Assembly (NCBI GenBank): GCA_038373885.1
Contig: JAWZYV010016058.1
Coordinates: forward strand, 1,488,001-1,552,000
Direction: 5' to 3'
DNA length: 64,000 nt
Source of the DNA: Cheiracanthium punctorium
Lineage: Eukaryota; Arthropoda; Arachnida; Araneae; Cheiracanthiidae
The notes beneath the pieces are model-generated. The model worked only from the letters and a program-made list of their open reading frames with translations. It ran no database searches and was not told where the DNA came from. The position numbers and the translations under genes are program-made. Position 1 is the stretch's first letter. Every line of letters starts with the position of its first letter. Positions 48,014 to 61,018 of this stretch are shown one piece after another.

Positions 48014-50802
48014 ATCTTAGTTGCTAAACTAACAATTATAATTTCTAAGTTATTATGTTAAATATTTTAACCATTATAATTGATTTAATTATGCTTCTTC
48101 CAACTCAAGTATCACACTTTTTAAATGCAGTAAAAGCTGCAATTGAAAAATAACCACTTGTAAAGGGTTATATGCTCTCAAAGTAAGGGTTACTCTTTTC
48201 ACGCTTATAAGTTTTTATATGCTCGAAATTTTTGCATAAGGAGCACTACAACCTCAAAAATACTCTATATATAATACGTTGGGTTTTAATAGGTAGTTAC
48301 ACTGAATATTTAAAGTTTTTGAAATTTTAAATATTATATATTTATTTCATTTTTCTGTCAAAGTTTACCTTTTTGCTGTCGTTGTTGTAACTGAAGAATT
48401 TAAAAATTATGTATCATTTTGTAATCAACCTCTACATTTACACAAATATATAACTAACGAAATATATAACTAAAATATATATATATTTCAAAATTTTCAT
48501 TCAAAATATTCATTAATTAACAGAAAAAGTTTAACTCATAAAAATTTAAAAATGTTTACAATTTTTGTGAAATTTTCTATGAGAGAATAAGAGGGAATAG
48601 AAACTGTTCAAAATATTTTGTTGAAAGAGTACCACTGTTAGGAAGTGATTATTGCTGATTGTGAGAAATATTTATTTTTTATTACATCTTAACAACTTTA
48701 ATATCCTTTATGCGAATGCTTTTACATAGATAAAACTTACAGCATACTTAAACAATGAAATTCATTTTAACGTAGAATTACGTTCCTCCATAACGGTCCA
48801 ATATAAAGAAGAAAAATCAACGTGGTTATAAATTTCTTACGAGATTTCTTACTCCGTGTGAAAACTAATAATGTAAAATGGCCAGGTAAACTAACTCAAC
48901 TATTTACCAGGATTTCTTTTACAGCAGTGAAGCATGCGACGTAATACACAAAAAACTGCATGATTTTCGTAAACTCTGCTACAAAAGTTACGTCATTTTC
49001 GAAATTTGCACGATTCTGGAATGTTGCTTGAAATAAGTTTGATGTTTTTCCAATATTTAAATAAATATTTTCTTCTGTTGAAACATGGAAATGTTTAATT
49101 ATTTAGCTATTTAAATTGTAAATTGAAGAGGTAGAAATGAAGATAAAGAGTTTTATCCTATGTAATAAGTAGTATTCGTAGATTTATTATGATAATATAG
49201 ATTAAAGTGCAGCAAATCACTTTAATAAATTTTTCATGAAATTAAAAGTATCAGTTTTTTCGTTATTATATATATAACACTATTGTAGGCATTAAAATAC
49301 TAGTTCCATAATAGTATTTTCTGATTATCTTTTTCAATAACTTTTACCTTAAAGCATTTCAGAGAAAAGCAATTTTCTATGGAATTAAAACAAGAGTAAA
49401 GCAAGTTTGGAAACGAATTTTCTCGTAAACATTATATCTGTTTATAAAAGTAACATGCTTCGTAACACGCATGCTGGAAAATTGCGAGGAAATGTATTAA
49501 AAGTAGCAGTAAATTTGACTAAGTTTAAGTATTTTACATGAAAGTCAGTCACAGATAAAACATTTTGAGTTTGGCACGCCATTTCTTGTACATTTGCATG
49601 CTAAACACAGGCCAGGAGGAGATACTAAAATAGTTCATAAGAAATTGAAAACTTGAGCTGCAAGGGAAAACTTGTAAATGGAAATATTCTCCCTTTTTAA
49701 TAAAATGCAAATTCAGTTCCATGAATATAGAACATCGTTATCAAGTATTTTCAATTGCATCAGTGTTGTGATATTCGTTCTGGATGTATTTGTAAAAGAA
49801 GAAAAAATAAAAGGGGGTGAGGGATATTATTCGCTTTTTGTTGGATTTTTATGTAATATCCGATTACCATACAAATAGTATTTTGCTTTGCATCTTTATT
49901 ACCAATTCCGTTACTAATGAAGAGAATAAATGTGTAATATTTCGCATGCAATGTAAAAATAATTTTATTTTTCTAAAATGTAACAAATTCTGTTTTTAAA
50001 ACCATTCTTTGTTCCATTTGTCCTCTTCAATTGATACACATTCTACAAATACATCATATACATCATAAATTGTGCACATTACAATATTGTTTAAATATGA
50101 AACTTTCAATTATTTAGTAGAAAGAAAAAGACACTACAGCTTATTGGATTAAATTTGGTTTCCTTCGCTTCAGCTGTTTTTAAGCAGTGCTTGAATAAAT
50201 AAGTGTTCCTAAAAAATCCCGTATCTTTCTTCATACGGTCTTTTCCATTTAGTTCGAAAATGAAGCAATATATTCAACATATATTTGCTGCCAAACCAAT
50301 ATCTTCTATGCGCAAAAAAGTTTATTTATTATAACAAGTTTTTATTGGACAATATTCTGGCTATTTCTCATGGCATAATTTTTTTAGCGATGACAGCTCA
50401 CCGTATATTGCCGAGTCACGTAGAAGTCCTTTTTTACGAAAACTTGGTTAGTAAACCAGTCATAATTGTCAAAATTTTGAAGTCTGCAAAAAGTGCATAG
50501 CAGAGATTCATTTGGCAATGATGATATGATAGATTATTCGGTGTGAATCAGATGTTCTAATTCTCCTTGTTCAGATGGAAAGCGCTTTACTCCTAAGAAA
50601 ATACGCTGGTGAGAGTAATCAAACTCGTACGTAAATCTCGTCATTTCTCTTTTCATTTGATTCTGAAATTCATTTCAAACCAAAATAATTAACTCATAAT
50701 CAGTCTGTGAAAGATATTTCTGCCTGACTTCTGAAACTGATATTGTCCATGTTTCCTTTTCTATCTATCAATACACTCATGTCACCAGGATGATATTTTT
50801 AA
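48014..50802. other. AT-rich intergenic DNA, no gene seen
   Basis: No repeat family recognised. Short open frames at 49678-49999 and 50285-50500 lack domains. Confidence 0.5.
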
Positions 50803-50804
50803 TA

Positions 50805-52213
50805 CACTGCTGGCCATCGTAAATGCAACACCCTGAAGGAAGCATGCAAATAATATGAAATTTACAACATGCATTAGCTGAGGTGAGATATGCAAATGAT
50901 TAGAATTTCAGCGCAGACGCACATCAAGCGCGCCTGTGGCGCCACCTCAAAGCGCTATTTAAGGCTTGGAGATTTCGACGGTTCAAGTACAGCAATTGTG
51001 TTTTTCTTGCTTTTTTTTCAAAAAAACGATAAATTATGCCTCGTAGGAAACAACGATCATCTTTTGATCAAGTATCCGAGTTTGACAGAGGAAGGATAGT
51101 GGCATACCGAGATTGTGGGTTATCTTTCAGGGAAATCGGTCGTCGTATTGGACGAAACCAAACAACTGTGATGCGGATATGTGATCGTTGGGTGCAGGAG
51201 GGTACGACGGACAGACGTGATCGACCGCATCGACCTCAGTGCACCACGTCACGTGATGACAGGCAGATTGTACGCATGGCAGTGACGGACCGCTCAGTCA
51301 CATCACGAACCATATCACAGCAGATTCAGTCTGTAACGCATCATCCAGTGTCTGCGCGTACCATTCGACGTCGTTTACAGCAGAATGGTCTGTCCGCAAG
51401 ACGTCCGTTGCTTTGTCTACCTCTGACGCGGAACCACAGACGTCTCCGCCGCCAATGGTGCGATGAAAGAAGGATGTGGACGACAGAATGGAATGAAATT
51501 CTCTTTACTGACGAGTCACGCTTCTGTATGCAACACCACGACGGTCGGATTCGAGTCTGGAGACACCGTGGAGAGAGGATGCTGAACAGCTGCATTATGC
51601 ACCGTCACACTGGTCCTGCACCGGGTATTATGGTATGGGGCGGTATCGGATATCTCTCTCGCACTCCTCTAGTACGCATTGCCGGTACTTTAACCAGTCC
51701 AGCGCTACATCTCCGAGGTGTTGGAGCCAGTTGTCCTTTCTTACCTTCAGGGCTTGCCAACAGCCATATTTCAGCAGGATAATGCACGGCCACACGTGGC
51801 ACGCATTGTCCAAGGGTTCTTCGTCAATCACCAGATTGAATTGCTTCCCTGGCCGGCGCGCTCTCCGGATCTTTCGCCGATAGAAAACATGTGGTCCATG
51901 GTTGCTCAACGACTGACCCAGAGTTCATCCCCAGCTGTCACACCAGATCAACTTTGGCAACGTGTGGAAGCTGCTTGGTCTGCTGTACCCCAAGAACACA
52001 TTCAAAGTCTCTTTGAATCAATGCCGAGGCGTGTGGCAGCTGTGATCTCCAACAACGGCGGCTACTCTGGGTACTGATTTTGGCAGGAACCACGCCTCAT
52101 AGAATGCTGTAAATTTAATCATTTGTTACTTGGTCAACATGTTAACTACACAATAAATTTTGTTGTGATATCTCTTGTTTTTCTTGGTGTTGCAATTTGG
52201 GTGGCCAGCAGTG
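50805..52213 (+). mobile_element. Tc1-type transposon, nearly intact (1.41 kb)
   Basis: TA duplications at 50803-50804 and 52214-52215 bound the element. The left end CACTGCTGGCCATCGTAAAT continues GCAACACC. The right end, inverted, is CACTGCTGGCCACCCAAATT then GCAACACC, a roughly 28-bp terminal repeat with few mismatches. Such CACTGCTGGCCA ends are common among Tc1-like families. The coding region fills the centre with about 230 bp before it and 136 bp after it, the usual architecture. Confidence 0.96.
51036..52077 (+). pseudogene. Tc1 transposase, DD34E, one frameshift
   Basis: The enzyme would excise and reinsert the element at TA. The start at 51036 gives MPRRKQRSSFDQVSEFDRGR, followed by two helix-turn-helix regions (FREIGRRIGRNQTTVMR at about residues 31-47, then VSARTIRRRLQQNG), as usual for DNA binding. 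The first catalytic Asp is in ILFTDESRF and is followed by GIMVWGGIG. The frame breaks near 51695, where an extra C in the AGTCCAGCGC region shifts it. The other frame resumes at RYISEVLEPV and runs to the stop at 52075-52077. It contains FQQDNARPH (second Asp) and WPARSPDLSPIENMW (Glu), with 34 residues between Asp and Glu. Total coding length of about 346 codons fits Tc1. With no other visible lesion this is a recent copy, or an assembly error. Confidence 0.95.
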
Positions 52214-52215
52214 TA

Positions 52216-55200
52216 TTTGTATTACTATTATTATCCCCAGTTGTATATTAAATGCATCAAAAGGATAGATCGTTCAATCTTCATTAAACGTTTTACTTGC
52301 TAGATGTCCCGTTTAGCAGTTTGCTAGGCACTTCAGAATAAATATTTTTAGTTTCCATTTTTCATTAGTCTCGTCATTTGTCTTTGTATTTAATCCCAAA
52401 ATTTAAATAAAACTCAATTCATTGATATTATAAATATCTTGTGAAATAAAAATTCTTTGACTCATCATAGTAAAATTGTTCACATGTTGTAGTAACAATT
52501 AAAATTACTCATTCCTACAAAGTGACTTCTTTTTTTTTGCGAAATAATTTATAGTTTCATACAATTTTCCCTAATTTCACTTCAGTACATCCAAAAGACA
52601 GATTCTCCAGCTTTAATTAGATGTTCTACTTACCCATTGTTCAGTTAAGAAGTCCCTTTTTTATCAGTCTTAAGCTAATTGCACTCGTACAACTAAAAGA
52701 AAAAATACCTTGCAATTATCTTCAGCGGAAAAATTACATCCTAGGTTTAGTTTTCTTACTCTGGGCGTTGAGTAACTATAACCTGTGTAAGTAATAGGAA
52801 ACTTAAATCTACTCTATTTCATAAACGAGCTCTATTTTCCCTCCCAGGCGTAGCAAAGTAAAATAAAATCTCTCGGGTATTTTAGTAATAAAGCCGAAAA
52901 TAATAAAGTTGACCTCAAGGAGGAGATTAGAAAACTTCGTTGTTCACTGATGAAACCTTTCAGATAGTGAAAAGAGGTGACAAAACATATGCTCGACAAA
53001 AGATAATTCTTTTTTTTTTTCACTCTAAATAACGAAAAAAAGAATTAGTTCAAATCATCCAGGAAAGGACGTTAAGTTCACAACAGTATTTTTCAGCAAA
53101 AAATTATGTGTTGAAACAATTCAGTTCGGGATGTATTTGTAAATACATCCCGATTTTAATAATATTAAATGATTTTAATAATATTAAAATTATTTACAAA
53201 TTCGCGCCAAATTTAAAGACAATACATCGCCAAATTTGTCGCAAAAAAGTCAATTGTGTTTGAAAGTGTTTTACAATTGATGCGTTTGGCATGAAGTGTC
53301 TTTCTTGTTCAATTTAGTATAAAGAGCGTAATTTTTACTTCTTAGTTCAACTTTTTTATGACTAAAAATTAAAAATAAATTATTCTTTAAAAAATCTAAA
53401 GAAACACGCTTTTAATGCATTATGAACTAAAACGTTAAAAGCAATCTTTAAATGCACAGATGTTCTTCAAAGTCAGTATAATTTCCCAAAATTTGGTAAA
53501 ATTTAGCATTTCGAGTTTAAAACAAGAATAAAGTGGCAAAAACAAAAGAACTTTGATGTTAGAAAACGGGGTGTGCTTTTAACTTACATGTTCATAGCGG
53601 CATTCATTACGAATAACTCAAAATAAATTTTAAAAAATTAAATTGAGGCAACTGATATATCAAGCACCCCACACTTTTTTTCAACATTAAAGTTATTTTT
53701 TGTCAATCATTTTATTCTGGTTTTAAACTTAATTCAAAGTGTTAAATTTTACTGAATTGTAGGACATCACACTGCGGTTGAGCAAAATCTATACATTTAA
53801 AGATTATTTTTTACTTTTCAGTTTATATTGCTTTAAAGGGCATTGTTTATTTAAACTATAATTTATATTAAAAAATCTATTCAACATTTTACGAATATTC
53901 AATGTTTTATTGTTTGAGTTACAACCGTTACAATTAATATCGCAATACCAAATTCCATTTGCTTTCATCTTAATCATGCTTTCGTCAGGATAACAAATTT
54001 CATTTCCAAGCCAAACTGTCAACTGTTTCCAAACTAAAACAAATAAAATATTGAAATTCTAAATATAGGCCTTTTAAGTAGGTCATTTTCAGCAAATCGA
54101 AATCAATCTGACTCGAAAAATATTCAGCAAAGGCACTTATAAAAAAATCCCACACATTTTGCAAACGCTTATTAACGTTCTCGGAATTAAATGCTGTTCT
54201 AAAAAATCTCTCTTGGAGTGTTTGCGGAAACTCTTCGAATTTGAAAGATTTCTCTGAGAAGAGCAATTCTTATATCCATACAATGCTTCATGTTTAGGAA
54301 ATCATTTTATTTGTTAAAAAATGTTAAACTGGGCAATCACGAGGAGCTATCTCAAAAGAGTTGGAATCACAGTTTACCCTTCGAAGCCTAACGTGACATC
54401 CAAATTACGTACATATCACTTATGACACCCCTCATATGATTAAAATGTTTTACTTTCAGAATTCAAAGGAGCTGAAAATAGCAAAAAATCGCTAAAATTT
54501 GAAGAAAGGGTGGTTTTTCCAATTTTTAAAGTAAAAATTATTTTGTATTTTTCTTTACGTATTTGTGCAAAGTTTCAAGATTATCGGTCCAGTAGTGACG
54601 ATTTGTATTCGAAATGGACAAAGAGACGTATTTTTGTTTTTATTTATAAGATTATTTTGTCTAGTAATGCAACCTTACGCGAGACAGATATTTCTCGTTC
54701 AGATGCGAACATCTTTGTACAAATACATCTATATGTATTTGCTTTTCCATCATATCAGGAATAAATTAACATACAATTTCCTGAACTGCATTGCTGAATT
54801 AGCTCTGATGAAGTGAAAACTTGATTCATGTACATGTTAAAATTAATTTCATCCGTTCTAAGTTATACTCTCAGTGCTAACAGCAGATATATGTGATGGA
54901 GTGCGTGTACTGTACTAAATTTAGCATTGATTAAATATCTGATATTCCACATAAAGCAATGCTTTAGTCCACTAAAGCATTTAAATGAGAAATTTTAGTT
55001 CTTCCATTTAGTGCAAGTTACCAACATAGCAGTCATTTTTTCCGTTAAATTTATAAGTATTTCAGAGTTAAAAATAAGATATCTTGTAAACTGAATTAGT
55101 TCGTTAAATGTGAGTTACTTTGAAAGAACATTAAAATCAGAATAGAAATTATAATTTGAGTTACTTTCTTTATTTTTTCATTTTCTATAGAAAGATATCT

Positions 55201-55567
55201 AATTATTTACATGTATGTATTGCTTCATCATTAACACTATATTATTCACGTGAAAAGTAAATCGGAGAAAAAAATAAAATGTTCATTAAACAGAGGCAAT
55301 CTGTTGATTGAAATTGAATAGTAATGTTTAATTATTTTAATATCTTTCCATTAGAAAGTTTATATTGATAAATAAGAAACAACGTGTCTATAAGTACATA
55401 ATATACTGTTAAATATTTTCACGGGTCAGTTAGATGTTTGATTGGAAATCATTTAAAAAGTAGACATTTATTTTAACAGAAATAAATTCATTTTAACTAT
55501 TTTATTTTTTAAAACCTCTTTAAAAATAATATTAGAAGTTAATAATTATAAGCATACAGAAAATCTA
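52216..55567. other. AT-rich intergenic DNA, no gene seen
   Basis: Nothing recognised except the perfect hairpin at 53127-53152. Open frames at 53804-54266 (minus) and 54510-54816 (plus) have no domain. Confidence 0.5.
53127..53152. repeat. Perfect 12-bp arm hairpin
   Basis: CGGGATGTATTT and its exact inverse AAATACATCCCG are separated by GT. It is followed by a short duplicated TTTTAATAATATTAAA motif. Confidence 0.85.
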
Positions 55568-55605
55568 CTTAATGTTAATTGTATATCAATATATAAATAT
55601 ATATA

Positions 55606-57125
55606 TCTAATATATAAAATTCTCCTGTCCCAGTGTTAGTCACCTAACTCCTCCGAAACCACTCGACCAATTTTAATGAAATTTTCTATGTATATTCGTT
55701 AGGTCATAGAATAGGTTTTTAACTATGTCTCATACCCCTAAGTCATAAGGGCGGTCCACCCCCAAAATGTTTAGCCCCGAGTGCTATTAATTTCAATCAG
55801 GATTTCTGGGTAGACATTAGCGTGTCGAATCACTTTTCAAATGTGTTTGCCAGATAATGTGGAGAGGGGGGGGGGAAGTTAATAAAATGTTGAAAGTCGC
55901 ACAAGGTTTGCAATTTTTGATAATTGATCGCTAAATGTGGTGCCAAAACGCGACAATTTATTATAAATATATTTCGCGTATAGTTAGAAAACGCCTGGCG
56001 TATATTGTAAAAGAGTTTTTATTAGGCGATTTTAATATAGATTTCTATTCCGAAGAAGTGCTCTGTGGAACAAGAAAGGAAAACACGGTACACTCGTGGA
56101 TTATGATGCCCATTCCAAACAGCATTTAAAATGTCTTTGCGGTATAGTTGGAATATGCCTACAGGAAGAATATGCCTGGAGGAAGATTGTAAAACAGTTT
56201 CAGTAGGCGATTTTAAGATAGATTTCGATTCCAAAGATGCGTTTTATGGTACAAGAAAGAGTTGATTCCTATTTTAACATCCCCACTCCTCGCCAACCTA
56301 AAAAATCCCCGTACTTTGGCGAGCTTTGCAGTCATGGGTCTCTGGGAGTTATGCACAAGTTTCAACGGTACTTACGTATTATCCCGGCGGTCCGCCAAGA
56401 CAAGCAATTTTTCACCCATTAAGATAAATGCCGGGCACATGAAATTGTTGATGGTTTGGAATACGATTGGCAACGTTTTAAATCTGAAAAGTAGTTTGCG
56501 GAAGTGCGCCGGTAATACGTAAGTACCGTTTCAACGCACCCAAAAGAACCAGATGAAAACTAAAGTAAACAAACTAGCGATAAACGCACCAGTTAAGGAA
56601 TCTGAAGACACTTAATTATTAAAACTACATTAATTGGCAATCCAAAATAAATAAAAATGTAACGGCATGCTTTACTTACATGTTGTTCCAAATCGCCATT
56701 TTATTTCTAAATTACGATTGCCACATAAATGCAAAAAAATCGTCATGGTAACTGCATATGTTTAATGATCGCCACCTTGGCGAGAGTCGAGGCGTTAAAG
56801 TAGGAATCAACCCAAGAAAGACAAACCGGTACATTCATGGATTATGATGCACATTCGAAACAATATATAAAACGATGAAGTATATTTGTAATATACTTGG
56901 CGAAGATTGTAAAATAGTTGTAGTAGGCGATTTTAAGATAGATTTCGATTCCAAAGATGGGTTTTACGAAACAAGCAAGAAAAATACAGCACAGTCATGA
57001 ATAATGATACACTTTTGAAACTTAATGGAATAAGTAAGAAAAATAGGGACAACGTATAACTAATGATGCGATTTTAATATATAGAACTATAGCGTGTATT
57101 TAAAACCTGAAAGTGTTTCAGATTT
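55606..57125 (+). mobile_element. Helitron copy 1 (3' end missing)
   Basis: This copy begins TCTAATATATAAAATTCTCC and shares the ACTCCTCCGAAACC-ACTCGACC block with other arthropod Helitrons. Similarity to copy 2 continues to TTTCAGATTTTCATC at about 57127, then stops. Unique sequence and the microsatellite follow. It carries its own version of the nested inverted-repeat element (56261-56812). Confidence 0.85.
56261..56812. mobile_element. Nested inverted-repeat element in Helitron copy 1
   Basis: The ends GTTGATTCCTATTTTAAC and, inverted, GTTGATTCCTACTTTAAC extend as a roughly 36-bp imperfect terminal repeat ending in CTCGCCAA. CAAGAAAGA flanks it at 56252-56260 and 56813-56821, a 9-bp direct repeat (one extra C on the right). 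A 9-bp duplication points to Mutator-like elements, but the class is not certain. A second inverted repeat lies inside (about 56359-56394 against 56503-56536), built on CAACGGTACTTACGTATTA. Confidence 0.78.
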
Positions 57126-57256
57126 TCATCCTTTTTTCTTTCCGAACATGTACCCTGTAAGGAAAGTATTGCAATCATGAAAAAATTCGACATCGAGATT
57201 TTGATGTATTAACACGTTTTAAGGTCTTCTGAATTCATTTATGCTATTTTTACGAG

Positions 57257-57662
<406 letters not shown>

Positions 57663-58532
57663 ACACGATAGCTCCTAAACGGGGCATTCTATTGAGCTTA
57701 AATTGGGTATATATGTTATAAACCACCATCGTAAGACCGACAATGATTTTGATGTGTATAGAACTTATAGTTTTTCTACTGGGCTACTACAAAGATATCT
57801 TTTACATTATGGCTTATGGGGGGGAAATTCTTGAAAGTGCTCTAGCGTTTAAACGGTACATTCGATTGAACTCATATTGGGTATATCTAATAAATAAAAT
57901 TCTCATGTCACAGTGTTAGTTACCATACTCCTCCAAAACGGCTCGACCGATTTTAAAGAAATTTTATATGTATATTCGTTAGGTCTGCGAATATGATTTT
58001 GTCTCATACCCCTAAGTCACAAGGGCGGTCCACCTCAAAATTTTTAGCACCAGAGTGCTAATAAGTTCAATCAGGATTTTTGTCTAGGCATTAGCGCATC
58101 GAGTCCCTTTTCAAATGTGTTTGCCAGATAACGTGGAGAGGGGTGGGGGGGCGTTGATAAAATGTTGAAAGTCGCACAAGGATTTGCAATTTTTGATAAT
58201 GGATCGCTAAATGGGGAGTCAAAACGTGACAATTTATTATAAATATATTTCGAGTATAGTTAGAAAACGCCTGGCGTATATTGTAACACAGTTTTATCAG
58301 GCGATTTTAATATTGATTTCTATTCTGAAGAAGTGCTTTGTGGAACAAAGCACTGGAAAGGAAAGGAAAACACTGTACACTCATGGATTATGGTTCCCAT
58401 TTCATGTCTTTGCGGCATAGTTGGAATATGCCTATAGGACGAATATGCCTGGCAAAGATTGTAAAACAGTTTCAGTAGGCGATTTTAAGATAGATTTCGA
58501 TTCCAAAGATGTGTTTTATGGTACAAGAAAGA

Positions 58533-59092
58533 GTTGATTCCTATTTTAACGCCCCCCACTCTCGCCAACCTAAAAAATCCCTGTAGTTTGGCGAGCTTTG
58601 CAGTCATGGGTCTCTGGGAGTTATGCACAAGTTTCAACGGTACTTACGTATTATCCCGGCGGTCCTCCAAGACAAGCAATTTTCACCAAGATAAATGCCG
58701 GGAACATGAAATTGTTGATGGTTTGGAATACGATTGGCAATAGTTTGCCAGCAAATTTGACGAAAAAGTAGTTTGGCGGAAGTGACCGCCGGCATAATAC
58801 GTACGTACCGTTTCGACGCTCCCAAAAGAACTAGATGAAAACTAAAGTAAACAAATTAGCGATAAACGCACCAGTTAAGGAATTGAAGACACTTTATTAT
58901 TACAACTACATTAATTGGCAATCCAAAATAAATAAAAATGTAACGGCATGCTGTGCTTCTATGTTGTTCCAAATCGCCATTTTAATTCTAAATTATGATT
59001 GCCACATAAATGCAAAAAATTGTCATTGTAACTGCATACGTTTAATGATCGCCACCTTGGCGAGAGTCGAGGCGTTAAAGTAGGAATCAACC
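58533..59092. mobile_element. Nested inverted-repeat element in Helitron copy 2
   Basis: This is the same element as in copy 1, with GTTGATTCCT ends and CAAGAAAGA at 58524-58532 and 59093-59101. The inner inverted repeat is better preserved here: 58631-58665 against 58783-58816, built on CGGTACKTACGTATTAT and CCGGCGGTC. Presence in both Helitron copies at the same place means the insertion predates their duplication or spread. Confidence 0.8.
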
Positions 59093-59423
59093 CAAGAAAG
59101 ACATACATGGTATACACATGCATTATGATGCGCATACATAATGAAGTGTAGTTGTAATATACTTGGCGAATATTGTAAATTAGTTTTAGTAGACGATTTT
59201 AAGATAGATTTCGATTCCAAAGATGGGTTTTACGAAACAAGAAAAAAAAATACAGCACAGTCATGAATAATATACACTTTCCAACTTAATGGAATATGAG
59301 AGAAAAATAGGGACGACGCATAAATTATGATACGATTTTAATATATAGCGCTATAGTGCGTATTTAAAATCTGAAAATGTTTCAGATTTTCATCTTTTAT
59401 TATTATTTTTTTTCGACAAATTT

Positions 59424-59602
59424 TTTTATGGAATGACTATGAATAAGTCTCAAGGCCAAACTATGTTTGTTTGGGCTTAGATTTGAGCACGCCATGTTTT
59501 TCACACGGACAATTATACGTGGCATGATCTCGAGTGGGCAAACCATGCAGTTTGTTTGTGTTAGCTAAAAATATTGTTCACTCTATTCCGTTAAGGGATT
59601 GA
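59424..59602 (+). pseudogene. Helitron PIF1-type helicase, C-terminal remnant
   Basis: In autonomous Helitrons the helicase half of the Rep-Hel protein unwinds DNA during rolling-circle transposition. Here only the end survives. MTMNKSQGQTM (starting 59433) matches the conserved MTINKSQGQTL motif. After a frameshift the reading continues GLDLSTPCFSHGQLYVA, a TGA at 59525-59527 where a Cys codon is expected, then SRVGKPCSLFVLAKNIVHSI and a TGA at 59600-59602. The order and spacing agree with the C-terminal motifs of Helitron helicases. The upstream helicase and Rep parts are absent. Its place about 250 bp before the 3' hairpin agrees with the Helitron call. Confidence 0.9.
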
Positions 59603-60083
59603 TATTATTTTTTAGTAAAATTATTGTAATTAGAGATATATATAAATGTAAAGAATAAATTACAATGAATTAAATATATAAATGTTTGGTATTGTGTTAT
59701 TTTTATATTCCAGCGTGGTTCAGAGCGCTCCATGCCTCTTCCACTCATATACCACATCCTCACACACTTACAATAAGTTAGACATTTCTTTCTACTAAAA
59801 TAATCCTAGGAATAATTTATATGGCAAAACAACGTTTGCCGGGTCAGCTAGTTGGTATATATATTTACACTTTGAACCGCTGATCTCTATATCGAAGGCA
59901 GCGCCTCTTACAATTAAAGTTGAATATATCGGTACTATTAGGGCTATTCAAACGCCATCTTCTGTACATTTTTGCATTTCATAGAGAATAAAAAACATGT
60001 GTCACCAACAGGTGGCGCTATTTTCGTCAAAAGTAGAAATTATAAGCTTTAACTGGGTATTTTTTATTTTTATTTTTTTTTTT

Positions 60084-61018
60084 GGTCACGTATTTCATGA
60101 GATCTAGCCGAGCCCGTTTCAATTCAAGCCGCCCACCCGGGGGCGCAATGTTAATCGTATATCAATATATAAATATATATATATATATTTACAGTTTGAA
60201 CCACTGATCTCTATATAAGATGGCGCCTCTTACATTTAAAGTTGAATATATCGACAGTATTAGGGCTATTCAAATGCCATCTTCTGTACATTTTTGATTT
60301 TCATAGAGAATAAAAAACAAGTGTCACCAACAGGTGGCGTTGTTTTCTACAAAAGTATAAATTCTAAGCTTTAACTGGGTATTTTTTATATTTTTTGGTC
60401 ACGTATTTAATGAGATCTAGCCGCGCCCGTTTCAATTCAAGCCGAACACCCGGGAACGCCAGAAAAATGTCGCCAAACCTTCGAGAAAATGGCATAGAAC
60501 AAAATATCCTGCCGGCGACTGATGAATACAATTCACTGAATTATCAAAATGAGACGGCTCGATTGAAAAGACAAAATAAGAAGTTCTTGTATCCTCACTT
60601 AAATATTTATTTTACAAATAATTTACAAAAAACTGTATTTCTAGTTACCTTCAATCATTCATCCAATCTATACAAAAAACATAATAACAACTCCGAGCTG
60701 TTCTATTTTTCTTACATTTTTTATCTGTCGTTGCCACTCAATTTAAAGAAAGTATATTCAATTCATCTGACTCCATGGCAATCTGGAACCATGGAGTCTG
60801 TTACATTTTTTTTTTGGTCCTGTATTTAAGGAGATCTAGCCGTGCCAGAAAAAAAAACAGTTTTTAGAAATAATATATATGATTTTTTTTTACTTTTTTT
60901 ATTAACAAACAGATTTTATCCGAATTTTTTCATATTTTTCGTCAAAAGTGGACATTATAAGCTTTAACTGGGTATTTTAAAAAAAAATTTTGGTCAAGTA
61001 TTTAATGAGATCTAGACG
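60084..61018 (+). repeat. Four copies of a GGTCA..GAGATCTAGCC motif
   Basis: Copies lie at 60084-60110, 60397-60423, 60816-60842 and 60992-61018, each a GGTC-ATATTTAATGAGATCTAGCC-like block after a T-rich run. Three are preceded by GCTTTAACTGGGTATTTT. The first two belong to the 325-bp tandem units; the last two show that the repeat family extends further in degraded form. A 144-codon frame at 60395-60829 crosses this region and is not supported as a gene. Confidence 0.75.

Larger units (their letters stand above)
57886..59851 (+). mobile_element. Helitron copy 2 (both termini present)
   Basis: It starts TCTAATAAATAAAATTCTCA at 57886, again preceded by A, and ends at CTAG 59848-59851. It is the more complete copy: 5' block, nested inverted-repeat element (58533-59092), a 450-bp 3' region absent from copy 1 that holds the helicase remnant, then hairpin and CTAG. 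The length is 1,966 bp, so most of an autonomous Helitron (about 5 kb or more) is missing. Confidence 0.88.

Noticed and set aside
60395..60829. 144-codon plus-strand open frame
   Set aside because: It begins inside the 325-bp tandem repeat and crosses degraded copies of the same repeat; no domain.
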